DNA of 64,000 nt, taken from Stakelama marina (GTDB lineage Bacteria; Pseudomonadota; Alphaproteobacteria; Sphingomonadales; Sphingomonadaceae). Numbering within the stretch: position 1 is the first letter of the stretch; each line of letters starts with the position of its first letter. Position numbers and translations under genes: made by a program. The notes beneath the pieces were generated by a model. The model was not told the DNA's origin, did no database searches, and saw only the letters and a list, made by a program, of their open reading frames with translations. The stretch lies in contig NZ_JAGRQC010000004.1 in the NCBI RefSeq assembly GCF_018122655.1, positions 124,001 to 188,000 of the forward strand. The letters run 5' to 3'. Below, piece after piece: positions 1 through 8,201 of the stretch.

Positions 1-1
1 C

Positions 2-253
2 CCGGCGAGCGACCCGGTCCGCCATCTGCTCGCCATCGACCGCGGCGGCGCGATGAGGCTCGACGGCGCCGCGCTCAGCGATGCCGCGCTGGCGACGCGG
101 TTGCCGGCGATCGCGGACGACCCACAGGCGCTGCTGGTGCTGAAGACCGATCCGGAGGCGCGCTACGAACGCTTCGATCAGGTGCTGGCGGGCATCAAGC
201 GCGCCGGCATCACCCGGCTGGGCTTCGAAGGCAATCGCGATCTGGCCTGGTAA
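2..253 (+). CDS. ExbD/TolR-family biopolymer transport protein, C-terminal part
   Basis: The reading frame is open from the left edge of the window to TAA at 251-253, so only the last 83 residues are visible and the true start lies outside. The sequence reads like the periplasmic C-terminal domain of ExbD/TolR proteins, with the typical run ALLVLKTDPEARYERF followed by a basic amphipathic helix and a short IxRLGFEGN ending. ExbD/TolR works with ExbB/TolQ to use the proton motive force to energise TonB or Tol at the inner membrane. The membrane anchor with its key aspartate is not in the window. A TonB-dependent receptor is encoded at 5749-8064 but is not part of this operon. Confidence 0.7.
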   Translation, partial: PASDPVRHLLAIDRGGAMRLDGAALSDAALATRLPAIADDPQALLVLKTDPEARYERFDQVLAGIKRAGITRLGFEGNRDLAW

Positions 254-257
254 GCCC

Positions 258-442
258 GTCGCCCCTGCGCAGGCTGGGGCCCATGTCTGTAGCCGTGTAG
301 CAGGCGGTTGGCGGTTCGAAGTGCCCGTTCCGATCCCGCCGATCCGTGCCGCTGCGATGCGCATTGCCCCGAGCGGGGGCGATCGCCGCACCCGCCCTGG
401 CTGCCCGCACCAGCGATAGGCCCCTGCCTGCGCAGGGGCGAC
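258..442. repeat. Pair of inverted REP-like palindromes
   Basis: Bases 258-285 carry a GTCGCCCCTGCGCAGGC-type palindrome, and bases 415-442 carry nearly the same 28-base unit in reverse complement, about 130 bases away. Each unit can fold on itself. This head-to-head arrangement between a finished gene and a convergent gene is typical of REP doublets. They fill the noncoding gap between the ExbD-like gene and the GIY-YIG gene, and nothing else is seen there. Confidence 0.6.
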
Positions 443-450
443 GCGATGGG

Positions 451-744
451 TCAGGCGTTGAGGTCGTCCCACAGGTTGCGCCAGTCGGGATTCTGACGGC
501 CGATCAGGTTGAGCTTCCAGCCGCGTTTCCAGCGCTTGAGCGCCCTTTCGCGGGCGATGGCTTCCGCGATCGTCGGATGCGGCTCGAGATGGACGAGGCG
601 GGTGGGGCCGTGCTCGCGGCAGAAGGCGGGGCCGGTGCCGCTGCGATGCTGATGGATGCGCGCGGCCGGATCGGCGGTGACGCCGATATACAGCGTCCCG
701 CTCGGCCCGTTCGTCATGATGTACACGAACCCGCCCCGATCCAC
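451..744 (-). CDS. GIY-YIG domain protein
   Basis: This 97-residue protein is a stand-alone GIY-YIG domain. The N-terminus contains the two hallmark strands, here FVYIMTN and LYIGVTA, followed by the conserved arginine and histidine region (AARIHQHRSGTG) and a C-terminal lysine/tryptophan-rich helix (RALKRWKRGWKLNLI). The length fits the small single-domain family, whose members are called putative endonucleases and rarely have a known role. The start is a GTG at 742-744; no in-frame ATG lies just upstream. It is convergent with the gene at the left edge and is separated from nrdB by about 100 bases. Confidence 0.85.
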   Translation of the reverse strand: MDRGGFVYIMTNGPSGTLYIGVTADPAARIHQHRSGTGPAFCREHGPTRLVHLEPHPTIAEAIARERALKRWKRGWKLNLIGRQNPDWRNLWDDLNA

Positions 745-848
745 CGGCCATCCCCCTCGACCGCACAGCCTAAGCTTGCGCCCTCTAGCGGCTGGTTTGC
801 CGGAAGATCAGATCGTGTCCGAACGTTTTTTGTAAACGCTCGGTCGCC

Positions 849-1901
849 TCACTCCGCCGCGACCCCGTCTTCCGAGAACATGTCCGCGCCGCTGTCTTCC
901 TCGGCTTCGGGCTTGTCGGCCTTGGCCTTTTGGCGCTTTTCGAAGCTGTCCCAGACCTCGTTCCAGTTGCCCTTCGTCGCGGCCTTCGAATATTCGGTCG
1001 CGCGGGTTTCGAAGAAGTTGGCGTGCTCGACGCCGTTGAGGAGCGGCGCGAGCCAGGGCAGGGGGTGCTCGTCGATCAGGTAGATCGGCTTGAGGCCGAG
1101 CTGGCCCAGCCGCCAGTCGGCGATGTAGCGGATATATTTCTTGATCTCCTTGGGCGTCATGCCCGGCACGGGGCCCATTTCGAAGGCGAGATCGATGAAC
1201 GCATCCTCCAGCCGAACGGTCGTCTGGCAGGTGTCGATAATCTCGTCTTTGACCGATTTGGTCAGGCAGTCGCGTTCGGCGCAGAAGGCGTGGAACAGCT
1301 TGATGATGCCTTCGCAGTGCAGGCTTTCGTCGCGCACCGACCAGCTGACGATCTGGCCCATGCCCTTCATCTTGTTGAAGCGCGGGAAGTTCATCAGCAT
1401 CGCGAAGCTGGCGAAGAGCTGAAGCCCCTCGGTAAAGCCGCCGAACATCGCCAGCGTCTTGGCGATGTCCTCGTCCGAATCGACGCCAAAGCGCTGCAGA
1501 TAGTCGTGCTTATCCTTCATCTCGGCATATTCGAGGAAGGCGCCATATTCGCTTTCGGGCATGCCGATCGTGTCGAGCAGGTGCGAGTATGCGGCGATGT
1601 GCACCGTTTCCATGTTGGAAAAGGCGGTGAGCATCATCTTGATCTCGGTCGGCTTGAACACGCGGCCATATTTGTCGTGGTAGCAGTCCTGCACCTCGAC
1701 ATCGGCCTGCGTGAAGAAGCGGAAGATCTGGGTAAGCAGGTTGCGCTCGTGGTTGGTGAGCTTCTGCGCCCAGTCGCGGCAATCCTCGCCCAGCGGCACT
1801 TCCTCGGGCATCCAGTGGATCTGCTGCTGGCGCTTCCAGAAGTCATAGGCCCAGGGATATTCGAAGGGCTTGTACTGCTTGCGGGCTTCGAGAAGGGACA
1901 T
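849..1901 (-). CDS. nrdB: Ribonucleoside-diphosphate reductase subunit beta (class Ia)
   Basis: This 350-residue protein is the small, radical-bearing subunit of aerobic ribonucleotide reductase. It houses the diiron-tyrosyl radical cofactor that starts the reduction of ribonucleotides in the partner NrdA. Diiron-ligand segments are visible: DVEVQDCYHD and METVHIAAYSHLL, the latter holding the candidate radical tyrosine, plus a later SVRDESLHCEG helix. The C-terminus is acidic, as expected for the tail that docks on NrdA. The ATG at 1899-1901 is preceded by a GGAG box. NrdA lies at 3334-5250 on the same strand, separated by four small genes, so the two are close but not directly adjacent. Confidence 0.96.
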   Translation of the reverse strand: MSLLEARKQYKPFEYPWAYDFWKRQQQIHWMPEEVPLGEDCRDWAQKLTNHERNLLTQIFRFFTQADVEVQDCYHDKYGRVFKPTEIKMMLTAFSNMETVHIAAYSHLLDTIGMPESEYGAFLEYAEMKDKHDYLQRFGVDSDEDIAKTLAMFGGFTEGLQLFASFAMLMNFPRFNKMKGMGQIVSWSVRDESLHCEGIIKLFHAFCAERDCLTKSVKDEIIDTCQTTVRLEDAFIDLAFEMGPVPGMTPKEIKKYIRYIADWRLGQLGLKPIYLIDEHPLPWLAPLLNGVEHANFFETRATEYSKAATKGNWNEVWDSFEKRQKAKADKPEAEEDSGADMFSEDGVAAE

Positions 1902-1955
1902 GGGACTACTCCGGTTTGGAAACTGAAAAGGATTTGGGGTGTGCGGGACGGTGCG

Positions 1956-2174
1956 TCACGGCGCACCTCCCGCCGCGATCTCGCCGTTCCACTGCCACAT
2001 CGCGCCCGCCGACAGCGCGAGCACGGCGGCGAGCGCCAGCGCCATCACCGCGACCATGCGGTACGCATAGGTGCGCGCTTCGGTCAGCGGCTGGCGGAGT
2101 TGGACGAGCAGCGCGAGGCCGAGCAGACCGGCCGCGCCCGCTACCGCGAACATGATGGCGACCGCGAGGCTCAT
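1956..2174 (-). CDS. Small two-helix membrane protein
   Basis: This 72-residue protein has two predicted membrane helices, roughly residues 3-25 and 40-60, joined by a short polar loop (QLRQPLTEARTYAY). No family is recognised. Its ATG overlaps the TGA of the gene at 2171-2467 in an ATGA arrangement, so the two are almost certainly co-transcribed and translationally coupled. The pair sits just upstream of nrdB on the same strand, but no functional link to nucleotide reduction can be inferred. Confidence 0.6.
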   Translation of the reverse strand: MSLAVAIMFAVAGAAGLLGLALLVQLRQPLTEARTYAYRMVAVMALALAAVLALSAGAMWQWNGEIAAGGAP

Positions 2175-2467
2175 CGGCGGATCACGCGTGTCTTGTATAC
2201 GACATGGCTCTTGCGCGCGCCAACGCCCAGGAAGACGATGCCGATGAAATAGCCGAAATCGTACCAGCCGCCATTATTGGGTACCGCGTAGATCGCGATG
2301 TCGGGCACGAACAGGCTCAGCACCCAGGCGACGGGAAAGATGAAGCCGTGCCACAGCCCGAGCAGAAAGCCCGGCGCCTGCGGCTCGACGCTGCTCGCGA
2401 CCTGATGCGCGCAGGCGCTGAGCGCCGCGAGCGCGGGGACGGGGAGGAGGGTGCGAAACTGCTTCAT
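2171..2467 (-). CDS. Putative lipoprotein with membrane helices
   Basis: The 98-residue protein begins with a short basic segment and a hydrophobic stretch ending in an AALSAC lipobox-like sequence, suggesting a lipoprotein signal. A hydrophobic FIFPVAWVLSLFVPDI helix and a glycine-rich YFIGIVFLGVGARKS segment follow. The ATG at 2465-2467 was chosen because a GGGAGA box stands eight bases upstream; an in-frame start at 2482 has no such box. It overlaps the next gene by four bases. No function is assigned. Confidence 0.6.
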   Translation of the reverse strand: MKQFRTLLPVPALAALSACAHQVASSVEPQAPGFLLGLWHGFIFPVAWVLSLFVPDIAIYAVPNNGGWYDFGYFIGIVFLGVGARKSHVVYKTRVIRR

Positions 2468-2538
2468 GCCGCGATCTCCCACGCATCGTTTGCCGGCTTC
2501 GCGCGTTCTTCCCCTGCTAGCGACAAAGGAGGATTTCC

Positions 2539-2790
2539 ATGGCCGATACCAGCCAGATCAAGGAGCATATGAACGTCATCGGTGCCGACGGTGTTCACCT
2601 CGGCACCGTCGATCATGTCGAGGGCGACCGCATCAAGCTGACCAAGTCCGACAGTCCCGCGACCAAGGACGGGCAGGGCGCGAAGCACCATTACATCCCC
2701 GCCGGCCTCGTCGCCGAGGTCGAAGGCGACACGCTGCGCCTGTCCGCGACCGCGCAGAACGCGCAGGACATGTTCGAAGAGGCGGAGTGA
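2539..2790 (+). CDS. DUF2171 family protein
   Basis: This 83-residue soluble protein matches the DUF2171 pattern: an N-terminal IKEHMNVIGADGVHLGTVDHVEGDRIKL strand pair, a central HHYIPAGLVAEVEGDTLRL block and an acidic tail. The fold is related to PRC-barrel-like small domains and the function is unknown. A very strong Shine-Dalgarno box (AAAGGAGG at 2525-2532) precedes the ATG, suggesting high expression. It is transcribed divergently from the lipoprotein gene at 2171-2467 and ends directly before a strong palindrome. Confidence 0.8.
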   Translation: MADTSQIKEHMNVIGADGVHLGTVDHVEGDRIKLTKSDSPATKDGQGAKHHYIPAGLVAEVEGDTLRLSATAQNAQDMFEEAE

Positions 2791-2797
2791 GCAAGGC

Positions 2798-2846
2798 CCT
2801 TCCCTCTCCCCTGGTGGGAGAGGGAAGGAGCAGCCGAAAGGCTGCG
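2798..2846. repeat. Tandem hairpins after the DUF2171 gene
   Basis: Bases 2798-2810 and 2816-2828 form a perfect 13-bp stem with a five-base loop (CCTTCCCTCTCCC against its complement), followed at once by a smaller GCAGCC/GGCTGC hairpin. There is no T-run, so it may be a REP-type element rather than a terminator. A related palindrome (CTCTCCC..GGGAGAG) occurs at about 3284-3303, so the DUF559 gene lies between two copies. Confidence 0.55.
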
Positions 2847-2867
2847 GAAGGGTGAGGGGGGCGAGCA

Positions 2868-3251
2868 TCATATGTTCCGCCCGTTCAGATGCTGGCCGAC
2901 CACGGCGACCACGCCGTCCGGATTCGCCAGCACGTCGTTGTTCCAGAACCGCAGCACGCGATTGCCTTCGCTCTCGATGAATCGGGTGCATGCCGCATCA
3001 TATTCGACCGTATCAGCATGCTGGCCGCCATCGACTTCGATCACCAGCTTTTCAGCATGCGAGCAGAAGTCGGCGAAATAGGGTCCGAGCGGCACCTGCC
3101 GACGAAATTTCGGGCCGGGCAATGCTTCCCGCAACGCGCGCCAAAGCTTCTTCTCCGCGTCGGTGGAGTTGCGGCGCAGTTCGCGCGCACGGCTCACGGC
3201 ACCCGATGGCAGAAGCTGACGCTTGGTCAGCCCGTCGGCATTGCCCCTCAT
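2868..3251 (-). CDS. DUF559 domain endonuclease-like protein
   Basis: The 127-residue product matches the DUF559 family, which has a very-short-patch-repair/restriction-endonuclease-like fold. Visible signatures are RARELRRNSTDAEKKLWRALR at the N-terminus, then FRRQVPLGPYFADFCS, the acidic EVDGGQH site and a final RVLRFWNNDVL. The frame extends to 3416 upstream, but that part runs through a repetitive palindrome and overlaps the end of nrdA, so the internal ATG at 3251 is preferred. The physiological role of DUF559 proteins is unknown. Confidence 0.8.
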   Translation of the reverse strand: MRGNADGLTKRQLLPSGAVSRARELRRNSTDAEKKLWRALREALPGPKFRRQVPLGPYFADFCSHAEKLVIEVDGGQHADTVEYDAACTRFIESEGNRVLRFWNNDVLANPDGVVAVVGQHLNGRNI

Positions 3252-3333
3252 CTTCCCACGCCGCTTCGCGACGCGGGCCCCTTCCTCTCCCACGAGGGGA
3301 GAGGAGGAAAGAAGAGCTGCGCCGCTGCTCATC

Positions 3334-5250
3334 TCACTGGCAGGCGAGGCATTCGTCATAGTCGGTGCTCGGCAGCTCGTACTTGGCGAGTTTGGACGTG
3401 TTGTCCGCCTCGACACCCCCTGCGAAGCCCGCGCGCTGCACGCTCTTCGAGCGGAGGTAATAGAGCGACTTGATGCCCAGTTCCCACGCGCGGAAGTGGA
3501 GCATCAACAGGTCCCACTTGTCGCAATCGGCCGGGATGAACAGGTTCAGCGACTGCGCCTGATCGATGAACGGCGCGCGGTCGCCGGCGAGTTCGAGCAC
3601 CCAGCGCTGGTCGATCTCGAAGCTGGTCTTGTAGCAGTCCTTTTCTTCCTGGCTCAGGAAGTCGAGATGCTGCACCGAACCGCCCTTTTCGAGGATCGAG
3701 TTCCATACGCTGTCGGCATTCTTCGATTTCTTGTCGAGCAGCTTTTCGAGGAACGGGTTCTTCACGACGAAGCTGCCCGAGAGCGTCTTGTGCGTGTAGA
3801 TGTTCGCCGGGATCGGCTCGATGCAGGCGCTGGTGCCGCCGCAGATGATCGAGATCGACGCGGTCGGTGCGATCGCCATCTTGCAGCTGAACCGCTCCAT
3901 CACGCCGACATCGGCCGCGTCGGGGCAGGGGCCGCGCTCGACCGCGAGCTGCATCGACGCCTCGTTCACCGCGGCGTTGACGTGCTTGAAGATCTTGAGG
4001 TTCCAGCTCTTCGCCATCGCGCCCTCGAAGGGAAGCCCGCGCGCCTGCAGGAAGCTGTGGAAGCCCATGACGCCGAGGCCGACCGAACGCTCGCGCATCG
4101 CGCTGTACTTGGCCCGCGCCATCTCGTCGGGCGCGCGCTCGATATAGTCGCTCAGCACATTGTCGAGGAAGCGCATCACGTCCTCGATGAACGTCTTGTC
4201 CTTCGACCATTCGTCCCAGGTTTCGAGGTTGAGCGAGGACAGGCAGCATACCGCGGTGCGGTCGTTGCCGAGATGGTCGAACCCGGTCGGCAGCGTGATC
4301 TCGCTGCACAGGTTCGAGGTCGAGACCTTCAGCCCCAGCTCGCGGTGATGCTTGGGCATGTTGTTGTTCACATGGTCGGCGAAGACGATGTACGGCTCGC
4401 CGGTCGCCAGCCGCGTCTCGACCAGCTTCTGGAACAGAGCACGCGCGTTGACGCTGCCGCGCTCCGACCCGTCCTTGGGGCTGCGCAGCGTCCACTCGCC
4501 GCCCTCGCGCACGCACTCCATGAACTCGTCGGTCAGGAGCACGCCGTGGTGGAGGTTGAGCGCCTTGCGGTTGAAGTCGCCCGAGGGTTTGCGGATTTCG
4601 AGGAACTCCTCGATTTCCGGGTGGCTGACGTCGAGATAGCACGCCGCCGAACCGCGGCGCAGACTGCCCTGGCTGATCGCCAGCGTCAGCGAATCCATCA
4701 CCCGGACGAAGGGGATGATGCCGCTGGTCTTGCCGTTGAGTCCGACCGGCTCGCCGATGCCGCGGACATTGCCCCAATAGGTGCCGATGCCGCCGCCGCG
4801 CGAGGCGAGCCAGACATTCTCGTTCCAGGTGCCGACAATGCCGTCGAGGCTGTCGGGCACCGAGTTGAGATAGCAGGAGATCGGCAGGCCGCGACCGGTG
4901 CCGCCGTTCGACAGAACGGGCGTGGCGGGCATGAACCACAGCTTCGAGATATAATCGTAGAGCCGCTGCGCATGTTCGGCATCATCGGCATAGGCCGATG
5001 CGACGCGGACGAAGATATCCTGATAATCCTCGCCGGGCAGCAGATAGCGGTCCTTCAGCGTTTCCTTGCCGAATTCGGTCAGCAGCGCGTCGCGAGAATG
5101 ATCGACCTCGATCGGGTAGAGCTGGGGCCGCACCGACTTCGAATCGAGCTTCTCAGGCTTGGCTTCGGCCTTGGCTTCCGGCGCTGCGGTTTCGGCGGTG
5201 TCGGTGCTCTGGTCGGTCACGCGTTCGTCCTGTGTATCCCTGAAATCCAT
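3334..5250 (-). CDS. nrdA: Ribonucleoside-diphosphate reductase subunit alpha (class Ia)
   Basis: This 638-residue catalytic subunit reduces ribonucleoside diphosphates at the active site supplied with a radical by NrdB. Clear family motifs include PATPVLSNGGTGRGLPISCY, SRGGGIGTYWGNVRGIG, NLCSEITLPT and the SIICGGTSACIEPIPAN segment. The C-terminal tail ends in CLACQ, giving the CxxC pair that is re-reduced by thioredoxin or glutaredoxin. The N-terminal region is short and Ala/Glu-rich, with no obvious ATP cone, so activity regulation may be reduced. The start at 5248-5250 (MDFRDTQ) was chosen because upstream residues do not resemble the family. NrdR-box candidates lie 150-200 bases upstream. 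Confidence 0.96.
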   Translation of the reverse strand: MDFRDTQDERVTDQSTDTAETAAPEAKAEAKPEKLDSKSVRPQLYPIEVDHSRDALLTEFGKETLKDRYLLPGEDYQDIFVRVASAYADDAEHAQRLYDYISKLWFMPATPVLSNGGTGRGLPISCYLNSVPDSLDGIVGTWNENVWLASRGGGIGTYWGNVRGIGEPVGLNGKTSGIIPFVRVMDSLTLAISQGSLRRGSAACYLDVSHPEIEEFLEIRKPSGDFNRKALNLHHGVLLTDEFMECVREGGEWTLRSPKDGSERGSVNARALFQKLVETRLATGEPYIVFADHVNNNMPKHHRELGLKVSTSNLCSEITLPTGFDHLGNDRTAVCCLSSLNLETWDEWSKDKTFIEDVMRFLDNVLSDYIERAPDEMARAKYSAMRERSVGLGVMGFHSFLQARGLPFEGAMAKSWNLKIFKHVNAAVNEASMQLAVERGPCPDAADVGVMERFSCKMAIAPTASISIICGGTSACIEPIPANIYTHKTLSGSFVVKNPFLEKLLDKKSKNADSVWNSILEKGGSVQHLDFLSQEEKDCYKTSFEIDQRWVLELAGDRAPFIDQAQSLNLFIPADCDKWDLLMLHFRAWELGIKSLYYLRSKSVQRAGFAGGVEADNTSKLAKYELPSTDYDECLACQ

Positions 5251-5399
5251 GACTGGCCCCGTCCTCTGTTTAATCGACTCGGGGAAGCGAACCCCGATGC
5301 TACCATCCCGCGCATCCGACGCGAGAACAAAAAGTGATCGTGCGCCCGTTGACAGGCGCAAAAAGGGGCATTCCGCGATATGGGGTCGCGGTCACTGTT

Positions 5400-5447
5400 C
5401 TACCAGCGATAGGGTTTGCCCCCGCAAACAACCACTATAGATTGTGC
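5400..5447 (-). promoter_or_regulatory. Candidate NrdR-box pair upstream of nrdA
   Basis: Bases 5432-5447 read CCACTATAGATTGTGC, which agrees at 13 of 16 positions with the NrdR box ACACTATATATTGTGT as I know it. A weaker second match starts 32 bases away at 5400-5415 (9 of 16), about three helical turns, the spacing usual for paired NrdR boxes. They lie in the 497-base gap upstream of the nrdA start. The repressor NrdR would block nrdA transcription when dATP is high. The first box is convincing and the second is tentative. Confidence 0.6.
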
Positions 5448-5688
5448 CTAATCGCGTCGCGACGCAAGGCCGTAAATGACATTTCAGGGACTCGGTTCGT
5501 CGCTAAAATGACTCGTCTCATGGACCGTGCGACGCAGCGACGCGTGGACCTTCCTAGGGTTGTCGCGAGCGCAAGGGAACAGGCGCAGAACGAAAATAAA
5601 TTCTTGGGGTTGCGACGCCCGGACACAAGATATGGTGCGCGCCCGCGCCGCTCGCCACCCGATGGTGCGACTACTGCCTTCGATACAC
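5448..5688. other. Noncoding interval between nrdA and the TonB receptor gene
   Basis: This part of the intergenic region has no convincing gene, although short open frames exist on both strands. It probably contains the distal part of the nrdA promoter. No RNA gene or clear repeat is seen. Confidence 0.4.
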
Positions 5689-5717
5689 AAAAAGAGAGGC
5701 GGTCCGTGCGGACCGCC
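5689..5717 (-). terminator. Rho-independent terminator of the TonB receptor gene
   Basis: A perfect 8-bp stem (GGCGGTCC at 5698-5705, GGACCGCC at 5710-5717) with a four-base loop is followed, on the minus strand, by five T residues (complement of 5689-5693). It sits 32 bases past the receptor stop codon. Confidence 0.85.
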
Positions 5718-5748
5718 CCGTCAGTGTCGGCCCCAGGGGCAGGGCCGG

Positions 5749-8064
5749 TCAGAAGTTTGCCGTCAGTTCCACGCCGTAGAAGCGCGGTTCGGCGGGAATG
5801 AAGGTCGGATATCCGAAACCGCCGCCGGTATTGCCCGCGTCGAGCAGATAGTGCCGGTTGGTCAGGTTGCGTGCGAACGCCGCCGCTTCGTAGCGGCCAT
5901 CGGCGAAGCGAACGCCGCCGCGGATATTCACCAGCGTCACCGGGTCCTGGCTTATCAGCTCGGTATTGGGCAGCTCGAAATAGATCTTGCTGCGATAGGT
6001 GATGCTGGGCGTCGCGAATATGCTGGCTCCGTCGCCCATCGGCATGTCGAACGTGAAACCGCCCGATGCCTGCACTTTGGGCTGGAGCCGGAACTGATCG
6101 CCGGCATAGGCGCCGAACTTCGGATTGTTGTCGATGCCGCCGCCGATATAACCGATATTGCCGAACAGGTTGATCCAGCGTGTCGGCCGGACGAACAGCT
6201 CGGCCTCGACACCAAGATTCTTCGCCGAGCCGGCGCTTTCCGTTCGCGCGGCACCGGCATTGTCGATCACCGTCACCTGGAACGCGCTGTAGGTTTCGTA
6301 ATAGACGGCGAGCGAGCCCGAGACGATGCCCGCCTTGCCCTTCAGCCCGGCTTCGTAGTTCCAGACGGTTTCTTCGGGGATGTCCTGCACATTGGCGACC
6401 GGCCCCGCGACCCCCCTGGCCGAGTTCAGTTTGACCGTCGGCGAACGGCGGCCCTTCGAAATCGTCGCATAGACGTTGATGTCGTCGTTCAGGTGATAGA
6501 GCGCGTTGAAACGCGGCAGAAACGCCTGATAGCTGCGCCGCGCGTGAAAGGTCTGTCCCGCGGTATCGACGATCGGCAACAGCGGTACGCCCGCGAGCAC
6601 GGCATTGGGCTGAGTCGCCGAATAGCCGCTGATGCGCTGTTCGATCAGCGCGCGCACGCCCGCCGTCAGCTCGAGCCGCGGCGTCGGAATCCAGGTGCCG
6701 TCGGCGAAAACCGAATAGCTGTCGTTCTTGCCGTCATTCTGGAACACCGAGGAATAGGGTATCGCGGTCGCCGCACCGCCGGTCGCAAGCGCGGTCGCCT
6801 GCGCCGCCGACACGGTGCCGTCGGGCGCGACGCAGCCCAGCCCGGGAATGATGTTGAGCGTACATTGCAGATAGGTCCCCTCTTCGGTCGAGAAGGGGAC
6901 GCGCTGGAAGCCCTGTTCGTGGAAGACGTTCAGCCCGAACGAACCGCGAAACCGGTCGGAGGTATAGGCGAAGCGCGTTTCCTGGCTCGCCTGCCAGCCC
7001 TTGGCGTCTTCGGCGAATTCCAGATACCAAGCGCGGCTGCCGTCCGCGTCGAACACCTCGTTCGACAGGAACCGGCGATAGCCGTTGACCAGCGTCAGCG
7101 TCCAATCGTCCGAAAGATCCCACCTCGCGGTCAGGTTGGCGTCGTACACATCGCGGTGCAGGCCGAGATTGGCCGAGCCGAGAACGCTTTCCGAATAGGG
7201 TGATCCGCCGAGCCACGCGACGTTGCTCAGCGGGGCGGCCGGGCCGGCGGTGGTCGGCAGGCTTCCCGAGATGAAGGGTGTGCCCGAATTGCGCTGCCGG
7301 TCATAGGTGCCGATCAGGTCGACGGTCAGCGCGTCGCTGGGCGTCAAGCGCAACGAACCGCGCATGCCGAGCTGGTCCTGCGCGTAGAGATCGCCCTGGT
7401 TCGGGGCGAGGTTCTTCACATAACCGTCGCGCTTTTTGTACGCGAAGGCGAAGCGCCCGGCGACGACGTCCGAACCGGCGTTCACGAACCCGCGCAGCAG
7501 GCGATAGTCGTAATTGCCGTCGCCGATCGTCAGCGATCCCGAAAAACCGGGCTCGGGCCGCTTGGAAATGATGCTGATCGCGCCGACCGCCGATGCCGTG
7601 CCGAACAGCGTCGCCTGCGGTCCCTTGATGACCTCCACCCGGTCGATGTCATAAAGATCCTGGTACGAACCGCGCGACCGCGAAATGTCGACGCCGTTGT
7701 AATAAAGCGTGACGCGCGCGGCCTGTTGCGCCGATCCGCTGTCCGACGTGATGCCGCGAATGACGATGCCGGGGTTGTTGGCCGATTGTTCCTGGATGTT
7801 GAGCCCCGGAACATAGTTGGAAAGCTCGTCCAGATCGGAAACGCCCAGCTGGTCCATGCGATCGCCGGTTACCGCGGTGATCGAGATCGGCACGTCGACC
7901 GCGCGTTGTTCCAGCTTTTGCGCCGTGACGACGATATCGGTGTCCGATGCCGCCGTGTTTTCGGCAGCGCCGGTGTCGTTCTGACCATTGCTTTGTGCCA
8001 GCGCGGCGGGAGAGACGGTAAGCAACAGGATGGCGCCGAGCGCCATGGGTGCGACATTGCGCAT
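5749..8064 (-). CDS. TonB-dependent outer-membrane receptor
   Basis: This 771-residue protein is an outer-membrane ligand-gated channel energised by TonB-ExbB-ExbD. A signal peptide (residues 1-24, ending AALAQ) is followed by the DIVVTAQK TonB-box region (43-50), an N-terminal plug with VDVPISITAV and the IEVIKGPQ-like sequence (VEVIKGPQATLFGTAS), then a long beta barrel ending in YGVELTANF with a terminal phenylalanine. The substrate cannot be read from sequence; sphingomonad receptors of this class import siderophores, vitamins or glycans. It is divergent from the amidase gene at 8202 and may share a control region with it (8065-8201). Confidence 0.93.
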   Translation of the reverse strand: MRNVAPMALGAILLLTVSPAALAQSNGQNDTGAAENTAASDTDIVVTAQKLEQRAVDVPISITAVTGDRMDQLGVSDLDELSNYVPGLNIQEQSANNPGIVIRGITSDSGSAQQAARVTLYYNGVDISRSRGSYQDLYDIDRVEVIKGPQATLFGTASAVGAISIISKRPEPGFSGSLTIGDGNYDYRLLRGFVNAGSDVVAGRFAFAYKKRDGYVKNLAPNQGDLYAQDQLGMRGSLRLTPSDALTVDLIGTYDRQRNSGTPFISGSLPTTAGPAAPLSNVAWLGGSPYSESVLGSANLGLHRDVYDANLTARWDLSDDWTLTLVNGYRRFLSNEVFDADGSRAWYLEFAEDAKGWQASQETRFAYTSDRFRGSFGLNVFHEQGFQRVPFSTEEGTYLQCTLNIIPGLGCVAPDGTVSAAQATALATGGAATAIPYSSVFQNDGKNDSYSVFADGTWIPTPRLELTAGVRALIEQRISGYSATQPNAVLAGVPLLPIVDTAGQTFHARRSYQAFLPRFNALYHLNDDINVYATISKGRRSPTVKLNSARGVAGPVANVQDIPEETVWNYEAGLKGKAGIVSGSLAVYYETYSAFQVTVIDNAGAARTESAGSAKNLGVEAELFVRPTRWINLFGNIGYIGGGIDNNPKFGAYAGDQFRLQPKVQASGGFTFDMPMGDGASIFATPSITYRSKIYFELPNTELISQDPVTLVNIRGGVRFADGRYEAAAFARNLTNRHYLLDAGNTGGGFGYPTFIPAEPRFYGVELTANF

Positions 8065-8201
8065 GAAATTCCCCCGGTTCGTGAAAAGATGCTCCCGTTG
8101 CGCCCCGATTGTTGCACTGCCGCGAAAACTCGATGACAGTTGCGTTGCGCGGTCGCGATTCGGTGGATGGCGTAAGGATGAGTCTGGAACAGGGGGAAAT
8201 C

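Noticed and set aside
930..2252. Long plus-strand frame of 440 codons
   Set aside because: It is the antisense shadow of nrdB, which has clear family motifs; the antisense product has no recognisable domain.
3223..5337. Plus-strand frame of 704 codons
   Set aside because: It runs antisense to nrdA and owes its length to high GC and codon bias; no motif.
5527..7203. Plus-strand frame of 558 codons
   Set aside because: Antisense to the TonB receptor gene; no domain and a poor start.
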